Positions 62,190 through 64,000 of a stretch of DNA of 64,000 nt are shown piece by piece. Both the position numbers and the translations under genes were made by a program. Source of the DNA: JAIRTY01 sp050257395 (GTDB lineage Bacteria > Actinomycetota > Actinomycetes > Streptosporangiales > Streptosporangiaceae); contig JBLMWU010000161.1 in assembly GCA_050257395.1 (NCBI GenBank), forward strand, positions 1-64,000, read 5' to 3'. The notes under the pieces are model-generated. The model was not told the DNA's origin. It did no database searches and saw nothing but the letters and a program-made list of their open reading frames with translations. Within the stretch, counting starts at the first letter, position 1; each line of letters opens with the position of its first letter.

Positions 62190-62528
62190 TCAGGCGGCCG
62201 CCGGGCACGCCGATGGCGCCCGGGGGCGGGCACGGCCCGGTGCGTCCGGGTCGAGCTGCGGCAGGAACGCTGCCCGCCACGCCTTCTGGCGCAGCGCGGC
62301 GCGGGTGGCCCGCGGCGAGGCACTGGCGGCCGCGCCCAGCCGGGCGCCGCTCGCCAGCAGGGCCAGCAGCAGGCAGGTGAGCGCGACGGCAGCGACGGCC
62401 AGCAGCCCGGCCGGCCGGACGGGCGCCCCCACGAGCGACAGACCCGCGAGACACAGCCATAGCGTGCCGCTGGCCCCGGCGGCGTGCATGCTCACGCGGG
62501 ACAGCTTGCTGCCTGCGAACGCGAGCAC
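62190..62528 (-). CDS. DUF6412 small membrane protein
   Basis: 112 residues. Two hydrophobic helices (GTLWLCLAGLSLVGAPV, AGLLAVAAVALTCLLLALLASG) and a basic tail RQKAWRAAFLPQLDPDAPGRARPRAP, which I associate with DUF6412, encoded beside a short YidC in actinobacteria. It may be a partner of the insertase. GTG at 62528 follows GGAGG. Function is unknown. Confidence 0.7.
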   Translation of the reverse strand: MLAFAGSKLSRVSMHAAGASGTLWLCLAGLSLVGAPVRPAGLLAVAAVALTCLLLALLASGARLGAAASASPRATRAALRQKAWRAAFLPQLDPDAPGRARPRAPSACPAAA

Positions 62529-62569
62529 GGCAACCTCCGGTGTCGGCCCTCGCGGTTCAGCGTACGCGC

Positions 62570-63748
62570 TCAGAACGTGAACGCGGGTGCCGCGCCCTGG
62601 CCGAGGCACTCCGCCAGGGCGGCGGTGAGGGCCATCTTGCGGGGGTCGTCCATGAGGCTGCGGCCCATCCGGTTCATGACGTAGGCGAGGGCCACCCCCC
62701 GCTCCGGGTCGGCCCACACCGAGCAGCCGCCGGACCCGTCATGGCCGAACGCGGCCCGGCTGGGCCCGAAGTGCCCCTCCGGGCCGGACAGCATGAACCC
62801 CAGCCCGTAGTCCAGCGGCAGCCGCAGCACCAGGTCGGTGGACCGGCCCTGGCCGGTGGCGGCGGCCCGCACGGTCGCGGCGCTGACCAGCGCCTGGCTC
62901 CCGTCCACCAGCGACCCGAAGATGGTGGCCAGGCCCAGCGCGGTGGCGTGCCCGTTCGCGGCCGGGATCTCGGCCTGCCGCCAGGCCGGGCTGGCGGTGT
63001 CGCCGGCCTGGATCACCGGGTTGCCGATGGCGGCGGCCGCGGCCGGGTGGGCGGCGGCGAAGGCGCGCTGGCGGACGTCCCGGTCGTCCGGCGGCAGCCG
63101 GGCCGCCTGCAGCTCCGAGCACCGTGCCAGGTCGGCGGCGGGCACGCCGATGCAGGCGTCGGCGCCCAGCGGGCCGGCCACCTCCGTGGCGAAGAACCGG
63201 CCCGGGCTCTGCCCGGTGATCCGCCGGACCAGCTCGCCGGCCAGGTACCCGAAGGTGACCGCGTGGTAGCCGGCGGCGGTGCCCGGCTGCCACAGCGGTT
63301 CCTGGGCGGCCAGCAGCGAGGTCATCTTCTCCCAGTCCGCCAGGCCGGCGACGCTGACCGGCTCGGCGAACCCGGCGAGCCCGGCCCGGTGGCTCATGAG
63401 CCAGCGCACCGTGACGCCGGACTTGCCGCCGGCCGCGAACTCCGGCCAGTACCGGGCCACCGGCTGGTCCGGGTCGAGCCCGGCCCGGTCCATCAGGATG
63501 TGCACGCACACCGCGGTCATCGCCTTGGTGACCGACCAGACGTTGGTGAGCGTGCCCGCCTGCCACGGCCGGGTCCGCGCCGGGTCGGCCCAGCCGGCCC
63601 ACAGGTCCACCACCGGCCGTCCCTGGGCGACCACCGCCACGGCGGCCCCCAGTTCGCCCCGCCGGGCGAGGTTCTCCGCGAACGCCGCCCGGACCGGCTC
63701 GAAGCCCGGCGCGCAGGTGCCGTGCAGCTGGGTTTGAGTGATCGTCAT
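62570..63748 (-). CDS. Serine beta-lactamase-fold hydrolase (class C/EstB-like)
   Basis: 392 residues. The penicillin-binding fold nucleophile is Ser72 in SVTK, with Lys75; the second motif is YHA at about 161-163 (YxN/YHA type as in EstB esterases rather than true AmpC), and HDGSGG near residue 330 replaces the KTG box. No signal peptide is evident, so it is likely cytoplasmic and an esterase or carboxypeptidase-like enzyme rather than a resistance lactamase. ATG at 63748 is taken over an upstream in-frame ATG. Confidence 0.87.
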   Translation of the reverse strand: MTITQTQLHGTCAPGFEPVRAAFAENLARRGELGAAVAVVAQGRPVVDLWAGWADPARTRPWQAGTLTNVWSVTKAMTAVCVHILMDRAGLDPDQPVARYWPEFAAGGKSGVTVRWLMSHRAGLAGFAEPVSVAGLADWEKMTSLLAAQEPLWQPGTAAGYHAVTFGYLAGELVRRITGQSPGRFFATEVAGPLGADACIGVPAADLARCSELQAARLPPDDRDVRQRAFAAAHPAAAAAIGNPVIQAGDTASPAWRQAEIPAANGHATALGLATIFGSLVDGSQALVSAATVRAAATGQGRSTDLVLRLPLDYGLGFMLSGPEGHFGPSRAAFGHDGSGGCSVWADPERGVALAYVMNRMGRSLMDDPRKMALTAALAECLGQGAAPAFTF

Positions 63749-63841
63749 GCCCGGCTCCTTCGCGTGACGGCCGCGGTTCACCCCCGGGAGTCATTCCCCT
63801 TCCACGCGTACCGGTCACTCTCGGGCCTTTACAGCTTCCCG

Positions 63842-64000
63842 GGCCTACCGGATACTCCGCCCTGGCCCGCGACCCTGCCAGCACCGTGCTCGCCTATGGC
63901 GCGGTGGTGTCACCGCCGCGGGACTGGGACCGCTGGTCCGACCTGATCCGGGATCTGGTCACCCACTGGACCGAGCGCTACGGGCTGGCTGAGGTCCGCG
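63842..64000 (+). pseudogene. GH39 beta-xylosidase fragment, 5'-truncated, runs off the window
   Basis: The rightward frame reads GYSALARDPASTVLAYGAVV and then SPPRDWDRWSDLIRDLVTHW, TERYGLAEVR, which matches the region upstream of the catalytic Asn-Glu-Pro of GH39 beta-xylosidases. About 100 residues that should precede it are not found; the upstream sequence codes for nothing GH39-like and has no start codon. The gene may be a deletion remnant, or its true start may be unrecognised. Confidence 0.5.

Noticed and set aside
62570..63748. Serine hydrolase as a beta-lactamase resistance gene
   Set aside because: YHA instead of YxN, no signal peptide, no clear KTG; the EstB-like esterase group is a better fit.

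Overview
The window is high-GC chromosomal DNA (about 70-75% by eye, strong GC third-position bias, many GTG starts, 4-bp ATGA/GTGA stop-start overlaps) from an actinobacterium, most likely a filamentous one. ClgR, a RodZ-like HTH protein, FtsK, PgsA, RimO, RNase J and DapA form a block I remember as conserved in Streptomyces. A tail-less SSB, a dynamin-like GTPase pair, a GlbO globin and an SOS-controlled DnaE2 fit the same picture. No rRNA, tRNA or CRISPR array was seen.

Layout. 1-6.3 kb is a glycopeptide-resistance locus: a murF paralogue (leftwards, cut by the edge), vanH-vanA-vanX (rightwards, clearly lower GC, about 60%), a pentapeptide-DinB gene and vanR-vanS (leftwards). A 16-bp motif, 15/16 identical, lies upstream of both vanH and vanR and is the best VanR-operator candidate. 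6.3-11.6 kb is accessory: an alpha/beta hydrolase with a palindromic operator, a DrrAB-type exporter with a Lys in place of the Walker-B Glu, MarR and Rrf2 regulators and a P450. 11.6-23 kb is the core block clgR, cinA, pgsA, rimO, rodZ-like, ftsK, then a PhnZ-like HD oxygenase, a GNAT, RNase J and dapA. 23-32 kb holds a two-domain protein of unknown function, a ferritin-like di-iron protein, a cobalamin-riboswitch-controlled B12 ABC importer, an acyl-CoA dehydrogenase and a Ni/Co permease behind a Nur-type box.

32-45 kb: HNH protein, prolyl oligopeptidase, XRE regulator, MscS channel, GlbO, EttA, diguanylate cyclase, then an IS200/IS605-type remnant with an intact TnpB, a candidate omegaRNA and a decayed TnpA next to ssb. 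45-54 kb: HtrA-like protease, two coupled dynamin-like GTPases, a sugar epimerase/GT2/GtrA set whose converging genes overlap by 175 bp, and a secreted DUF1906 protein. 54-64 kb: DnaE2 with a DUF6504 gene behind a LexA box, a TetR gene with its own palindrome, an RHH-like protein, a phytanoyl-CoA dioxygenase fragment, glyA, an Oxa1/YidC insertase, a DUF6412 protein, a serine beta-lactamase-fold enzyme and a 5'-truncated GH39 xylosidase at the right edge.

The most coherent system is the van locus: VanRS sensing, VanH making D-lactate, VanA making D-Ala-D-Lac, VanX removing D-Ala-D-Ala, and the linked MurF possibly loading the depsipeptide onto the tripeptide precursor. Calls rest on reading the sequence and on remembered families; no database search was run.
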